Source: Rhizohabitans arisaemae
GTDB lineage: Bacteria > Actinomycetota > Actinomycetes > Streptosporangiales > Streptosporangiaceae
DNA length: 64,000 bases
Direction: 5' to 3'
NCBI RefSeq assembly: GCF_025996515.1
Contig: NZ_BLRH01000021.1
Location: forward strand, 180,690 to 244,689
In this document: piece after piece, positions 42,862 to 52,261 of the stretch
Layout of the letters: each line of letters starts with the position of its first letter
How positions within the stretch are numbered: position 1 is the stretch's first letter
Translations under genes and position numbers: made by a program
Notes under the pieces: generated by a model
The model's database searches: none
What the model was told of the DNA's origin: nothing
What the model saw: only the letters and a program-made list of their open reading frames with translations

Positions 42862-43433
42862 CGTCCCGCCTCGATCCGGTCGAGGATCCGCCGCATCCCC
42901 GTGTCCGGGTCGGTCACGTCCACGCGAAGCGCCTCCAGCCATTCGATCTCGACCTCGATGTGCCGGATCCCGTTCTCCACGGTCGCCAGGCGGAGCAGCC
43001 GGTCGAGGCGCGGGGGTGCGTCCCGGTGCGCGGCGGCGACGGCCCGGAGTGCCGAAAGCCGCTCCCGGGCTTGCCCGATCCGGTCGTCCAGCATGGTGCG
43101 GAGCTCCTCGGCCGTGAGGTGGGCGCCGAAGAAGACCTTGATCAGGAACGCCTCCCGCACGGGGGGTTCCGCCGTCGGGCCGCTGAGCCAGTCGCGCAGC
43201 GCCGCCTGGCCCGCGGCCGTGAGGCGGTGCTCCTTGCGGGCGGGTCTGCCGTCCTGGGGGACGACCGACACGTCGGCCAGTCCTTCGGCGCCGAGCTGGA
43301 CCAGGGTGCGGTAGATCTGCGCCTGATCCGCGGTCCAGAAGTGGCGCACGGTGCCGTCGAAGAGTTTCTTCAGGTCGTAGCCGGTCAGCGGGCGGAGGGA
43401 GAGAAATCCCAGCAGGGCGTGTCGAAGCGACAT
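42858..43433 (-). CDS. PadR-family transcriptional regulator
   Basis: The 191-residue regulator has the PadR wHTH at the N-terminus (LRHALLGFLSLRPLTGYDLK, then QIYRTLVQLGAEGLADV) and a helical C-terminal dimerisation domain. It overlaps the small membrane-protein gene by four bases. A palindrome TATATGA-N6-TCATATA lies ten bases upstream of its start and is a good autoregulatory operator. PadR proteins usually repress until they bind an effector. Confidence 0.9.
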   Translation of the reverse strand: MSLRHALLGFLSLRPLTGYDLKKLFDGTVRHFWTADQAQIYRTLVQLGAEGLADVSVVPQDGRPARKEHRLTAAGQAALRDWLSGPTAEPPVREAFLIKVFFGAHLTAEELRTMLDDRIGQARERLSALRAVAAAHRDAPPRLDRLLRLATVENGIRHIEVEIEWLEALRVDVTDPDTGMRRILDRIEAGR

Positions 43434-43442
43434 TCCACTGAA

Positions 43443-43462
43443 TATATGACAAGTCTCATATA
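43443..43462. promoter_or_regulatory. Candidate PadR operator
   Basis: TATATGA (43443-43449) and TCATATA (43456-43462) are perfect 7-bp inverted arms around a 6-nt spacer. They lie ten bases upstream of the padR start. A 10-bp palindrome TTCCATGGAA follows near 43478. AT-rich composition stands out in this genome. Confidence 0.6.
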
Positions 43463-43588
43463 AGACTCAACATCTATTCCATGGAAATATCCGGATTGGT
43501 GGCTGAGCCAGGCTATTGACAGATATGCGGAGATCGCTCCATATTCTTCACTACTAACTTTAGTTCCGAAGAAAGTCGGTCCCCCCCA

Positions 43589-44833
43589 ATGGCTGTACCG
43601 CGTTCCGGCACAGATCGCGGCGACCTCACCCGGACGGCGATCCTCGCGCTGCTCGGCACGGTCGGCCCGCTGAGCCGCACCGAGATCGCCGCGCGGCTGG
43701 ACCTCAGCCTCGCGTCGGTCACCGGGCTCACCAAGGAACTCCTGGGCAACGGCATGCTGGAGGAACTCGATCTGCGGCCGTCCCGGGGCGGCAGGCCCGC
43801 CCAGCGGCTCGGCCTGGTCGGCGGCGCCGGACGCGCCCTCGGCATCAAGGTCGCCGCGGACCGCCTGGTCATCGTGGACGTACGGCTCGACGGCGAAGTC
43901 CTCGGCTCCTGGGAGCGGCCCTTCGACCCGGCCGCCCCGGACGCCCTCGCCGACCTGTGCGACGCGGTCGAGGACGTCGTCGCCCAGGCCACCCGGACAC
44001 CCCCGCTCCTCGGGATCGGGGTCGGCGTCCCCGGCGGCGTCGACGACCAGGCCGTCGGCACCGTCAACGCGCCCACCCTCGGCTGGCAGGCGATGCCGGT
44101 CGGGGAACGGCTCCGCCGCCGCCTCCGCCTGCCGGTCCTGGTGGAGAACGACGTCAACGCGCTCGCCGCCGCCGAACGCCTGTACGGCAAGGGGCGCACC
44201 CACCGGGACTTCCTCGTCCTCACCATCGGCCGGGGCGTCGGCGCGGCGATCGTCACCGACGGCCGGGTCTACCGGGGTGCCCGAGGCGGAGCCGGAGAGT
44301 TCGGGCACGTCCCGATCGACCCCGGCGGCCCGGTCTGCGGCTGCGGGGCCGCCGGCTGTCTGGAGGCGTTCGTCGGCGCGGCCGGTCTGCTCGCCGCCGC
44401 CGGCGCGAAAGGGTTGACGATCCCCGCGGACGACCCGTCCGGAGCCGGCGGGGCGCGGCGCGGCCCGGTGGCCGCGCTCGGCCGGGCCGCCGCCGACGGC
44501 GAGCACGCCGCACGGGCGGTCTTCGCCGAAGCCGGGGCGATCCTCGGCCGGGCCGTCGCAGGATTGATCAACATCGTCGACCCCGAGGTCGTCGTGGTCC
44601 TCGGCGAGGGCACGGCCGACTGGCCGCACTGGCGCACCGGCTTCGACCCGGCGGTACGCGCCCAGCTCCTGCCCGGCCGTCGCGACATCGAGATCGAGGT
44701 GGAGAGCTGGGACGACACCAGCTGGGCCCAGGGGGCCGCGGCCCTCGTGCTCGCCACCCCGTTCGACGCGGCGGGCACCGCGGGGGAGCAGGGCCGCCTG
44801 GTCCGCGCCCGCCTCATCGGAGCCACCCCGTGA
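43589..44833 (+). CDS. ROK-family transcriptional regulator
   Basis: The 414-residue protein has an N-terminal HTH (TRTEIAARLDLSLASVTGLT) and a C-terminal ROK domain with GIGVGVPGGVDD, GAGEFGHVPID and the zinc-binding CGCGAAGCLEAF. ROK regulators sense sugars or sugar phosphates. The gene precedes, in the same direction, a sugar importer and two glycoside hydrolases, so it most likely represses them until the sugar arrives. The leader has an AACTTTAGTT element near 43555. A 229-bp gap with repeat-type sequence lies between it and the permease gene. Confidence 0.9.
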   Translation: MAVPRSGTDRGDLTRTAILALLGTVGPLSRTEIAARLDLSLASVTGLTKELLGNGMLEELDLRPSRGGRPAQRLGLVGGAGRALGIKVAADRLVIVDVRLDGEVLGSWERPFDPAAPDALADLCDAVEDVVAQATRTPPLLGIGVGVPGGVDDQAVGTVNAPTLGWQAMPVGERLRRRLRLPVLVENDVNALAAAERLYGKGRTHRDFLVLTIGRGVGAAIVTDGRVYRGARGGAGEFGHVPIDPGGPVCGCGAAGCLEAFVGAAGLLAAAGAKGLTIPADDPSGAGGARRGPVAALGRAAADGEHAARAVFAEAGAILGRAVAGLINIVDPEVVVVLGEGTADWPHWRTGFDPAVRAQLLPGRRDIEIEVESWDDTSWAQGAAALVLATPFDAAGTAGEQGRLVRARLIGATP

Positions 44834-45062
44834 CCGCCCGGCCCGCCCAAGGCCGTCCCGGATGGGGACGTCGTACGGCCGGATCGGCGGCTTCCGCCGG
44901 CTTCGCGCACCGGATCCGGTGCCCCCGTGCCGGGTTCGCCGTGGCCGCCTTGATCCGTTGCGGGGACCTGGTCGCCGGACCGGCCACAGGCCGTACGGGA
45001 TCCGCAGGCCGTATCGCCTATGCGGTGTCGGCGGCGCGCGGCCGTCGCCGGGGTGTGCGGGT

Positions 45063-46001
45063 ATGACCGCGGTCAAGACGAAAGCCGGGCCGAAGGCAGG
45101 CGCCACGGCCGGGCCGAAGGCGCAGGGACGGCGGCGGCTGCGGTACGCGGGGACGGTCGCGTTGTTCCTGCTGCCCAGCGCGATCCCGCTGACCCTGTTC
45201 ACCCTTGTCCCGATGGCGGCTTCGCTCTGGACCAGCCTGCACGAGTGGAACCTGATCCAGCCGATGACGTGGGTGGGTTTGGGGAACTACGCCGAACTGC
45301 TCGGCGACGCGGAGACCCGCGCGGCGTTCTGGCACACCCTGTACTTCATCGCCGGGTATCTGCCGCTGGTCTACGCGGGCGGGCTCGGGCTGGCCGTGCT
45401 GCTCAACCGGGCGATGAAGGGCCGCGACCTGTTCCGGGCGATCTACTTCCTACCGGTGATCACGAGCTGGGTGGTCGTCGCGCTGATGTGGAAGTGGCTG
45501 CTCAACCCGGCGACCGGGCTGGTGAACCAGGCGCTGAGCCTGATCGGCGTGGCCGGGCCCGGCTGGTGGACCGACCCGGTGTGGGCGATGCCGTCGGTCA
45601 TCCTCGCCTCGGCGTGGAAGGACCTCGGCTTCGTCATGATCATTCTGCTTGCGGGACTCCAGGCGATCCCGAAGGAGTACCACGAGGCGGCGCGGGTCGA
45701 CGGGGCCGGCGGTCTCCGGCGGTTCCGGTACGTCACGCTGCCGCTGCTCTCCCCGTCCACGTTCTTCGTCATCGTGATCTCTTTGATCAACGGCTTTCAG
45801 GTGTTCGACCAGGTCCACGTGATGACCGGCGGCGGTCCGGCCGGGGCCACCCAGGTCGTGGTGGAGCAGATCTACGATCTGACCTTCCGGTACGGCCGGG
45901 CGGGCATGGCCTCGGCGCTCTCCTGGCTGCTCTTCGCCGTCGTCCTGATCGTCACCGTGGTCCAGGTCCGGGCCCAGCGGCGGTGGGTGAACTATGGGTA
46001 A
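45063..46001 (+). CDS. Carbohydrate ABC transporter permease (MalF type)
   Basis: The 312-residue permease has six predicted membrane helices. EAARVDGAGGLRRFRYVTLP is the conserved EAA coupling loop. ATG 45063 is preceded by repeat-rich sequence, and codons upstream of it look non-coding. It pairs with the MalG-type permease whose gene overlaps its stop by eight bases. Binding protein and two glycosidases follow, indicating import of an oligosaccharide. No ATPase gene is in the cluster, so a shared MsiK-type ATPase elsewhere is likely. Confidence 0.92.
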   Translation: MTAVKTKAGPKAGATAGPKAQGRRRLRYAGTVALFLLPSAIPLTLFTLVPMAASLWTSLHEWNLIQPMTWVGLGNYAELLGDAETRAAFWHTLYFIAGYLPLVYAGGLGLAVLLNRAMKGRDLFRAIYFLPVITSWVVVALMWKWLLNPATGLVNQALSLIGVAGPGWWTDPVWAMPSVILASAWKDLGFVMIILLAGLQAIPKEYHEAARVDGAGGLRRFRYVTLPLLSPSTFFVIVISLINGFQVFDQVHVMTGGGPAGATQVVVEQIYDLTFRYGRAGMASALSWLLFAVVLIVTVVQVRAQRRWVNYG

Positions 46002-46800
46002 GGTCGTGCGGTACGCCCTGGTCGTCCTGGGCGCGCTGGTGATGCTCTTCCCGTTCGCCTGGGCGGTGATCACCTCGGTCACGCCCGACGGGGCGGTGCT
46101 TGCCACCCCGCCGGACCTCACCCCGGACGACCCCACCCTGGACGCCTACGGCCGGCTCCTGGAGGCCATGCCGTTCTGGCGGATCGTGCTGAACAGCGCC
46201 TGGATCGGCGCCGCCTCCACGATCCTGCAGCTGGTCACCGGCGCGATGGCCGCCTACGCCTTCGCCCGGCTGCCGTTCCCCGGCCGGGGGGTGCTGTTCG
46301 CGGTCTACCTGACCACGCTGATGGTGCCGATGCAGGTGCTGGTGGTGCCGCTCTTCATCGAGATGCGCATGTTCAACCTGGTGGACACCTACTTCGCGCT
46401 CCTGGCCCCCTCCATCGCCTCGGCGTTCGGGGTGTTCCTGCTGCGGCAGGCCGTCGCCCAGGTGCCCAAGGAGTTCGACGAGGCGGCGGTGCTGGACGGC
46501 GCGGGACATCTGCGGATCTTCGTCTCCGTGATCCTCCCGCTGATCAGGCCCGCGCTCGCCACCTTCGCGATCTTCGGCTTCATGGCGAGCTGGAACAGCT
46601 ACCTCTGGCCGTTGATCATCATCAGGTCGCCGGAGTTCCGGACCATCCCGCTGGGCCTGGCCGAGCTGCACGGCCAGTTCACCACCGAGTGGAACGTCGT
46701 CATGGCCGGGTCCGTGGTCAGCGTCGTCCCCATCCTCATCCTCTACGTCTTCGCGCAGCGACACGTCATCGCCAGCGTCGCCCAGTCCGGTCTGAAGTAA
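45994..46800 (+). CDS. Carbohydrate ABC transporter permease (MalG type)
   Basis: The 268-residue permease has six membrane helices, starting VVRYALVVLGALVMLFPFAW. The EAA loop is FDEAAVLDGAGHLRIFVSVI, then LPLIRP. ATG 45994 lies inside the end of the MalF-type gene. MalG-family proteins pair with MalF to form the channel. The binding-protein gene follows after twelve bases. Confidence 0.92.
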   Translation: MGKVVRYALVVLGALVMLFPFAWAVITSVTPDGAVLATPPDLTPDDPTLDAYGRLLEAMPFWRIVLNSAWIGAASTILQLVTGAMAAYAFARLPFPGRGVLFAVYLTTLMVPMQVLVVPLFIEMRMFNLVDTYFALLAPSIASAFGVFLLRQAVAQVPKEFDEAAVLDGAGHLRIFVSVILPLIRPALATFAIFGFMASWNSYLWPLIIIRSPEFRTIPLGLAELHGQFTTEWNVVMAGSVVSVVPILILYVFAQRHVIASVAQSGLK

Positions 46801-46812
46801 AGGAAAGACCCC

Positions 46813-48078
46813 ATGACCAGAACCGCAAAAGCCGCCGCGGCGGCCTTGGTCGTCGGCCTGCTCGCCTCGGCCTGCTCCCAGGGTTCGGCCACCCGGAGCG
46901 CCGAGAGCACCCCCGGAGGCAAGGTGACGCTGCGCTACCTCACCTTCTCGGCGGCGCCCGATCATGTGAAGGACCTCGACAAGATCGTCACGGCTTTCGA
47001 GGCGGAGAACAAGAACATCGACGTGGTGGTGGAGACCGCGCCCTACGACGAGTACTTCACCAAACTGCAGACGAGCATCGCGGGCGGCACCGCGCCGGAC
47101 ACCTTCGAGCTGAACTACGAGAACTTCGTCACCTACGCGGCCGCCGGGTCGCTGCTCGACCTCGGCACCGTCGCGGGCGACGCCGATCCGTCGGTCTACG
47201 CGGCCGAGTCGCTGGCGGCGTTCAAGCACGACGGCAAGCAGTACGCGCTGCCCGCCTCCTTCTCCACGGTCGTGCTCTTCTACAACAAGGAGCTGTTCAA
47301 GAAGGCCGGGGTGCCCGAGCCCACCGCCGACTGGACCTGGAAGGACGAGCAGGCCGCGGCGGAGAGGCTCACCGACCGCAAGGCCAAGGTGTACGGCGAC
47401 TACCAGCCGGTCCAGTTCTTCGAGTTCTACAAGACGCTGAAGCAGGCGGGCGGGGAGTTTCTCTCCGCCGACGGCAAGAAGTCCGCGTTCAACGGCCCCG
47501 CCGGGATCAAGGCGGCGAAATGGCTGGTGGGCAAGGTCGGCAAGGTCATGCCGACCGAGGCCGAGATCGGCGGGACCGCCGACTACGACACCAACCTCTT
47601 CAAATCCGGGAAACTCGCGATGTGGCACAACGGGATCTGGCAGTTCGCCGGACTGAAGGACGTGCCGTTCGAGTGGGACGTGGTGGTCGAGCCGGGCGAC
47701 GCGACCAAGGCGAGCGCGGTCTTCCACAACGCGGTGGCCGCCTCGGCCGGCACCAAACACGGCAAGGAGGCCTTCGCCTGGGCGCGGTTCCTCTCCTCCT
47801 CGGGCACGGCGGCGACCACCCGCATCGAGTCGTCCTGGGAACTGCCGCCCGTCGCCGACCGGTCGGTGCTCGCCGGATACCTCAAGGCTCCCAAGCCAGC
47901 CAACCGTCAGGCCGTCTTCGACTCGCTCACGTCCATCGCCCTGCCTCCGGTGATCAAGCGTCAACAGGAGATGCAGGACACGGTGACCGAGGAGCTGGCA
48001 AACGCCGCCGCAGGCCGTAAAACCGTGGAGGAAGCCCTCACCGCCGCGGCCGCCGCGGTCGACAAGCTGCTCGGCTGA
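46813..48078 (+). CDS. Extracellular sugar-binding lipoprotein
   Basis: The 421-residue protein has a signal peptide with lipobox LASAC (lipidated Cys21), preceded by AAAAALVVGL. The mature part is a type 1 extracellular solute-binding protein: TLRYLTFSAAPDHVKDLDKI at the start and GTAPDTFELNYENF. It belongs to the cluster's importer and captures the sugar outside the cell. AGGAAAG lies upstream of ATG. The adjacent GH15 and GH31 genes suggest an alpha-linked glucose oligosaccharide as ligand. Confidence 0.92.
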   Translation: MTRTAKAAAAALVVGLLASACSQGSATRSAESTPGGKVTLRYLTFSAAPDHVKDLDKIVTAFEAENKNIDVVVETAPYDEYFTKLQTSIAGGTAPDTFELNYENFVTYAAAGSLLDLGTVAGDADPSVYAAESLAAFKHDGKQYALPASFSTVVLFYNKELFKKAGVPEPTADWTWKDEQAAAERLTDRKAKVYGDYQPVQFFEFYKTLKQAGGEFLSADGKKSAFNGPAGIKAAKWLVGKVGKVMPTEAEIGGTADYDTNLFKSGKLAMWHNGIWQFAGLKDVPFEWDVVVEPGDATKASAVFHNAVAASAGTKHGKEAFAWARFLSSSGTAATTRIESSWELPPVADRSVLAGYLKAPKPANRQAVFDSLTSIALPPVIKRQQEMQDTVTEELANAAAGRKTVEEALTAAAAAVDKLLG

Positions 48079-48101
48079 TTCCCAACAGGAGAAATACCCA
48101 C

Positions 48102-49310
48102 GTGAGCGTAGGAAGCACGCCGACTCTGGCCGAACTCGCCAGGCTCGTGTCCCGCAGTGTCGATGTGATCAAATCACATCAGTCGCCGTCAGGTGCCTAC
48201 CCGGCGAGTCCCGATTTTTCGGCGTATCGCGGATATTCGTGGCTGCGGGACGGCGCGTTCATCGCGGAAGGCATGAGCCGCAGCGGAGACGCGGCCGGAG
48301 CGGGCGCGTTCCACACCTGGTGCGCGCGGGTGATCGGCGCCCGCGCCGGCCGGGTCGAATCCCTCGTCGAACGGGCCGCCCGCGGCGAAGCCGTACCTGC
48401 GGAGGAGATGCTGCCCACCCGGTTCACCCTCGACGGAGCCGACGGCGCCGACGACTGGTGGAACCACCAGCTGGACGGCTACGGCACCTGGCTCTGGGCG
48501 CTCGACCGGCATCTGAACCGGCACGGCGCGGACCTGCCCGATGCCGTGGGCGCCGCGCGGATCGCCGCCCGCTACCTGACCGCGTTCTGGCGGCAGCCCT
48601 GCTACGACTGGTGGGAGGAGCACCTGGACCGTCGGCACGTGTCGACCCTGGGCGCGATCCACGCCGGACTTCGGGCCGCGATCCGGCTCGGCGCGGCGGG
48701 CGACGAGGCGCGGACGGCCGTCGCCGGCATCGAGCGCCTGATCGCCGCCGAAGGCGTCGCCGGCGGCCCGGTCGACGGCCTCGGGCCTTCCGGCCCGGTT
48801 CCCCCGGAGGAGGGTACGGCGCCCGGCGCGGCCACAGGCGCCCGGCCGGGTGAGGCGGGACCGGTCCGGCACCTCACCAAATGGCTCGGCACCGACGCGG
48901 TGGACGCGAGCCTGCTCGCCTGCGTCGAACCGTTCGGCCTGGTCGCCGCGGACCACCCGATCGGAGTGGCCACGGTGACCGAGGTCGAGCGGCGACTGGC
49001 CCGGGACGGCGGGGTGCACCGCTATCTCGCCGACACCTTCTACGGCGGCGGCCGGTGGATCCTGCTCGCCGGGTTCCTCGGCTGGAACCACGCCCGGGCC
49101 GGGCGGCCGGGCGACGCCCTGCGGTACCTGCGGTGGATGGCCGGTCAGGCGACCCCGGCCGGGGAACTGCCGGAACAGGTCTCCGGCGTGCTGCTCGCCC
49201 CCGACCGCCACGCGGAGTGGGTGAAACGGTGGGGCACCGTGGCCACTCCGCTGCTCTGGTCGCACGGCATGTACCTGATCCTCGCCGACGAACTGGGGAT
49301 CCGCCCGTGA
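48102..49310 (+). CDS. Glycoside hydrolase family 15 enzyme (isomaltose-type glucohydrolase)
   Basis: The 402-residue protein matches GH15 (alpha/alpha)6 domains: SWLRDGAFIAEGMSR, then WWNHQLDGYGTWLWAL. The probable acid is in DWWEEHLD (Glu172 or Glu173) and the general base in GELPEQVSG (Glu358). No signal peptide is present, so it works in the cytosol on imported sugar. It lacks the N-terminal beta-domain of typical bacterial glucoamylases, like the short isomaltose glucohydrolases. It overlaps the GH31 gene by four bases. Confidence 0.85.
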   Translation: MSVGSTPTLAELARLVSRSVDVIKSHQSPSGAYPASPDFSAYRGYSWLRDGAFIAEGMSRSGDAAGAGAFHTWCARVIGARAGRVESLVERAARGEAVPAEEMLPTRFTLDGADGADDWWNHQLDGYGTWLWALDRHLNRHGADLPDAVGAARIAARYLTAFWRQPCYDWWEEHLDRRHVSTLGAIHAGLRAAIRLGAAGDEARTAVAGIERLIAAEGVAGGPVDGLGPSGPVPPEEGTAPGAATGARPGEAGPVRHLTKWLGTDAVDASLLACVEPFGLVAADHPIGVATVTEVERRLARDGGVHRYLADTFYGGGRWILLAGFLGWNHARAGRPGDALRYLRWMAGQATPAGELPEQVSGVLLAPDRHAEWVKRWGTVATPLLWSHGMYLILADELGIRP

Positions 49311-51553
49311 TCCGGCATCGCCCGTTCGGATCCGGGCACCCGTACGCGACCGCCGAGGACCAGCGGGTGCCCGCGCGCCCCGAGGCGGGGCAGACGGTCG
49401 AGCTGCGGGTCAGGGCATCCGCCCGGGTGGCCGCGGTGGTCGCCGAGTGGGTCGTGGACGGCGGGGAACCGGCCTTGCTGGACCTCGTCCCGGCCGTCTC
49501 CGGCGAACCGGGCGAAGCCGCGGAATCGGGGCAGGGTACCGTCGACGGCGGCCATCTCGCCGCCGCGCAGAGCCGGGCCGCCCGGGCCGCCGCCGGATCG
49601 TGGACCGCGACCAGCCCGGTCCTGCACGCCGGACACCGGTACCGGTACCGGTTCCGCGCGACCGGCGCGGACGGCGGCGGCCGTACCACTCGCTGGTTCG
49701 AGGTGAGCGCCGCGAGCTGGCGAACGGACGGCGGCACGCTGACCGTGGAAGGCGCCGACCGGGTGATCCCGGGAAGTGTGCGCTGGCTCGCGGACGCCGA
49801 CGGCCCGCTCCGGGTCCGGTTCGACCTGCCGCTCTCCGACGGCGAGCACGTGGTCGGCTTCGGCGAGCGGTTCGACGCGGTCGACCAGCGCGGGCGCGCC
49901 CTCGACGCGGTCGTGTTCGAGCAGTACAAGGCGCAGGGCACGCACGGCCGCACCTACCTGCCGATGCCGTTCGCCCTGGTCGTCGGCGGGGTCGGCAGCT
50001 GGGGTCTGCACGTGGACACCTCGGCCAGGACCTGGTACGACGTCGGCGCCGCCCAGCCCGGACGGCTCCGGGTGGAGGCGGAGGCGCCCTCCGGCGACCT
50101 GACCCTGCGGCTGCTCGACGGCGCCGCCCCGGCCGACGTGCTGGACGCGTTCCTGGACCGGGTGGGGCGGCCGGTCGAACTGCCCTCCTGGGTGTTCCGG
50201 CTCTGGGCCAGCGGCAACGAGTGGAACACCCAGGCCAGGGTGCTCCGGGAGATGGACCGCCACCGCGACCTGGACATCCCGGTCGGTGCCCTGGTCATCG
50301 AGGCGTGGAGTGACGAGTCCACGTTCACCGCCTTCCGCGGCGCCGAGTACGAGCCCGGCGAGGAGCCGCATCGGCTCGCCGACTACCGGTTCCCGCCCGA
50401 CGGGCCGTGGCCCGACCCCAAGGGGCTCGTCGACGAGCTCCACGACCGCGGGATCAAGGTCCTGCTGTGGCAGATCCCGCTGCAGAAGACGCGCCCGCAC
50501 CCGATCGGCCAGGCCGCGCTCGACGCCGGGCAGCTCGTCGAGCGCGGGTACGGCGTCCGCGAGGCCGACGGACGTCCGTACCGGAATCGGGGTTGGTGGT
50601 TTCCGCTGGCGCTCATGCCCGACCTGTCCTCCCGGGAGGTCCGCGACTGGTGGACGGCGAAACGCCGCTACCTCGTCGAGGAGGTCGGTGTCGACGGCTT
50701 CAAGACCGACGGCGGCGAGCACGCCTGGGGCCACGACCTGCGGTACGCCGACGGCCGCCGGGGCGCCGACGGCAACGGGCTGTTCCCCGTGCACTACGCC
50801 CGCGCGTTCGGGGACCTGCTGCGCGACTGCGGCAAGGCGCCGGTGACGTTCAGCCGGGCCGGGTTCGCCGGGTCGCAGCCGCACGGGGTGTTCTGGGCGG
50901 GCGACGAGGACTCCACCTGGGAGGCCTTCCGATCCTCGATCCGGGCCGGGATCACCGCGTCGGCCTGCGGAATCGTGTACTGGGGCTGGGACCTGGCCGG
51001 GTTCTCCGGGGAGATCCCCGGCGCCGAACTCTACCTGCGGGCGGCCGGGACCTCCGTCTTCATGCCGATCATGCAGTACCACTCCGAGTTCAACCGTCAC
51101 CGCGCCCCGTCCCGCGACCGGACGCCGTGGAACATCGCCGAACGTACCGGTGACGCCCGGGTGCTGCCGGTGTTCCGGGCGTTCGCGCGGCTGCGGGAAC
51201 GACTCGTGCCCTACCTCGCCGAAGAGGCCCGGCGGACCGTCGCCGGGGGAGCCCCGCTCATGCGCGGCCTCTTCTTCGACCACCCGGACGATCCGCTGAT
51301 CTGGCGTTACCCGCTCCAGTACCGGCTCGGCGACGCCCTGCTCGTCGTCCCGGTGACCGAACCGTCGGCCGAGAGCGTCGCCGCGTACCTTCCGGCGGGG
51401 CGATGGGTCGACGTCTGGACCGGGGCCGAGTACGGCGGCGCCCGCGAGCTCGTCCTGCCCGCCCCCCTCGACCGCCCGCCGGTCCTCTGCCAGGCGGAGC
51501 ACTGGCCCGGCCTCTCACCCGCGTTCTCCGCTTCCGGGATCCGCTCCGATTGA
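49307..51553 (+). CDS. Glycoside hydrolase family 31 enzyme (alpha-glucosidase/alpha-xylosidase type)
   Basis: The 748-residue protein has an N-terminal beta-sandwich and a catalytic barrel. The nucleophile is Asp468 in DGFKTDGGE and the acid/base is Asp533 in WAGDEDSTW. GH31 enzymes remove terminal alpha-glucose or alpha-xylose by retention. No signal peptide; it should act with GH15 on the imported sugar. GTG 49307 overlaps the GH15 stop. YWGWDLAGFSGE is the usual GH31 block. Alpha-glucosidase and alpha-xylosidase cannot be separated reliably by reading. Confidence 0.88.
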   Translation: MIRHRPFGSGHPYATAEDQRVPARPEAGQTVELRVRASARVAAVVAEWVVDGGEPALLDLVPAVSGEPGEAAESGQGTVDGGHLAAAQSRAARAAAGSWTATSPVLHAGHRYRYRFRATGADGGGRTTRWFEVSAASWRTDGGTLTVEGADRVIPGSVRWLADADGPLRVRFDLPLSDGEHVVGFGERFDAVDQRGRALDAVVFEQYKAQGTHGRTYLPMPFALVVGGVGSWGLHVDTSARTWYDVGAAQPGRLRVEAEAPSGDLTLRLLDGAAPADVLDAFLDRVGRPVELPSWVFRLWASGNEWNTQARVLREMDRHRDLDIPVGALVIEAWSDESTFTAFRGAEYEPGEEPHRLADYRFPPDGPWPDPKGLVDELHDRGIKVLLWQIPLQKTRPHPIGQAALDAGQLVERGYGVREADGRPYRNRGWWFPLALMPDLSSREVRDWWTAKRRYLVEEVGVDGFKTDGGEHAWGHDLRYADGRRGADGNGLFPVHYARAFGDLLRDCGKAPVTFSRAGFAGSQPHGVFWAGDEDSTWEAFRSSIRAGITASACGIVYWGWDLAGFSGEIPGAELYLRAAGTSVFMPIMQYHSEFNRHRAPSRDRTPWNIAERTGDARVLPVFRAFARLRERLVPYLAEEARRTVAGGAPLMRGLFFDHPDDPLIWRYPLQYRLGDALLVVPVTEPSAESVAAYLPAGRWVDVWTGAEYGGARELVLPAPLDRPPVLCQAEHWPGLSPAFSASGIRSD

Positions 51554-51613
51554 GGGGCCGTACATTCGCGCGGCGTGGCTTCGCCGAAACCCTCGGCCGA
51601 TGCGGGTGTTGCG

Positions 51614-52261
51614 TCAGGCGCGCAGGTAGGTGAGGACGGCGCGGACCCGGCGGTGGTCGTCGGTGTTGGTGGGCGGCAGGTCCAGCTTGGTGAAGATCGA
51701 GTTGATGTGCTTGCCGACCACCTTCTCGCTGATCGTCAGCTCCTTGACGATCGCGGCGTTGGAGCGGCCCTCGGCCATGAGGGCGAGGACTTCGCGTTCC
51801 CGCGGGCTGAGCCGGGTCAGGGGGTCCTGGCGCCTGGTCAGCAGATGGCGTACGACCTCGGGGTCGACGACGCAGCCTCCGGCGGCGACCCGCTCGACGC
51901 CGTCGACGAATTCACGCACCCGCAGGATCCGGTCTTTGAGCAGGTAGCCGACACCTCTGGAGTCGGTGCACGCCAGGAGTTCGGCGACGTAGGCCGTGGC
52001 CGTGTACTGGCTGAGGACGAGTACCGGCAGCCCGGGGTGTTCCCGGCGCAGGGCGACGGCGGTGCGCAAACCCTCGTCGGTGAAGGTCGGCGGCATGCGC
52101 ACGTCGGTGACCACGACGTCGGGCCGATGCCCGGCGACGGCGGCGGCCAGCGCGTCCGGCTCGTCCGCGGCGGCCACGACCTGGTGGCCGAAGCGGGCGA
52201 GCAGCGCGACGAGCCCCTCCCGCAGCAGCGTGGCGTCGTCGGCGAGGACTATCCGGAGCAC
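51614..52261 (-). CDS. NarL/FixJ-family response regulator
   Basis: The 215-residue protein has a receiver domain (phospho-acceptor Asp53 in [10 protein letters not shown], conserved LADD near the N-terminus and Lys in YLLKDR) and a LuxR-type HTH ([17 protein letters not shown], then [16 protein letters not shown]). GTG 52261 lies within the kinase gene, giving a 13-bp overlap. It is the partner of that kinase. Target genes are unknown; the divergent secreted hydrolase is a possible one. Confidence 0.93.
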   Translation of the reverse strand: MLRIVLADDATLLREGLVALLARFGHQVVAAADEPDALAAAVAGHRPDVVVTDVRMPPTFTDEGLRTAVALRREHPGLPVLVLSQYTATAYVAELLACTDSRGVGYLLKDRILRVREFVDGVERVAAGGCVVDPEVVRHLLTRRQDPLTRLSPREREVLALMAEGRSNAAIVKELTISEKVVGKHINSIFTKLDLPPTNTDDHRRVRAVLTYLRA

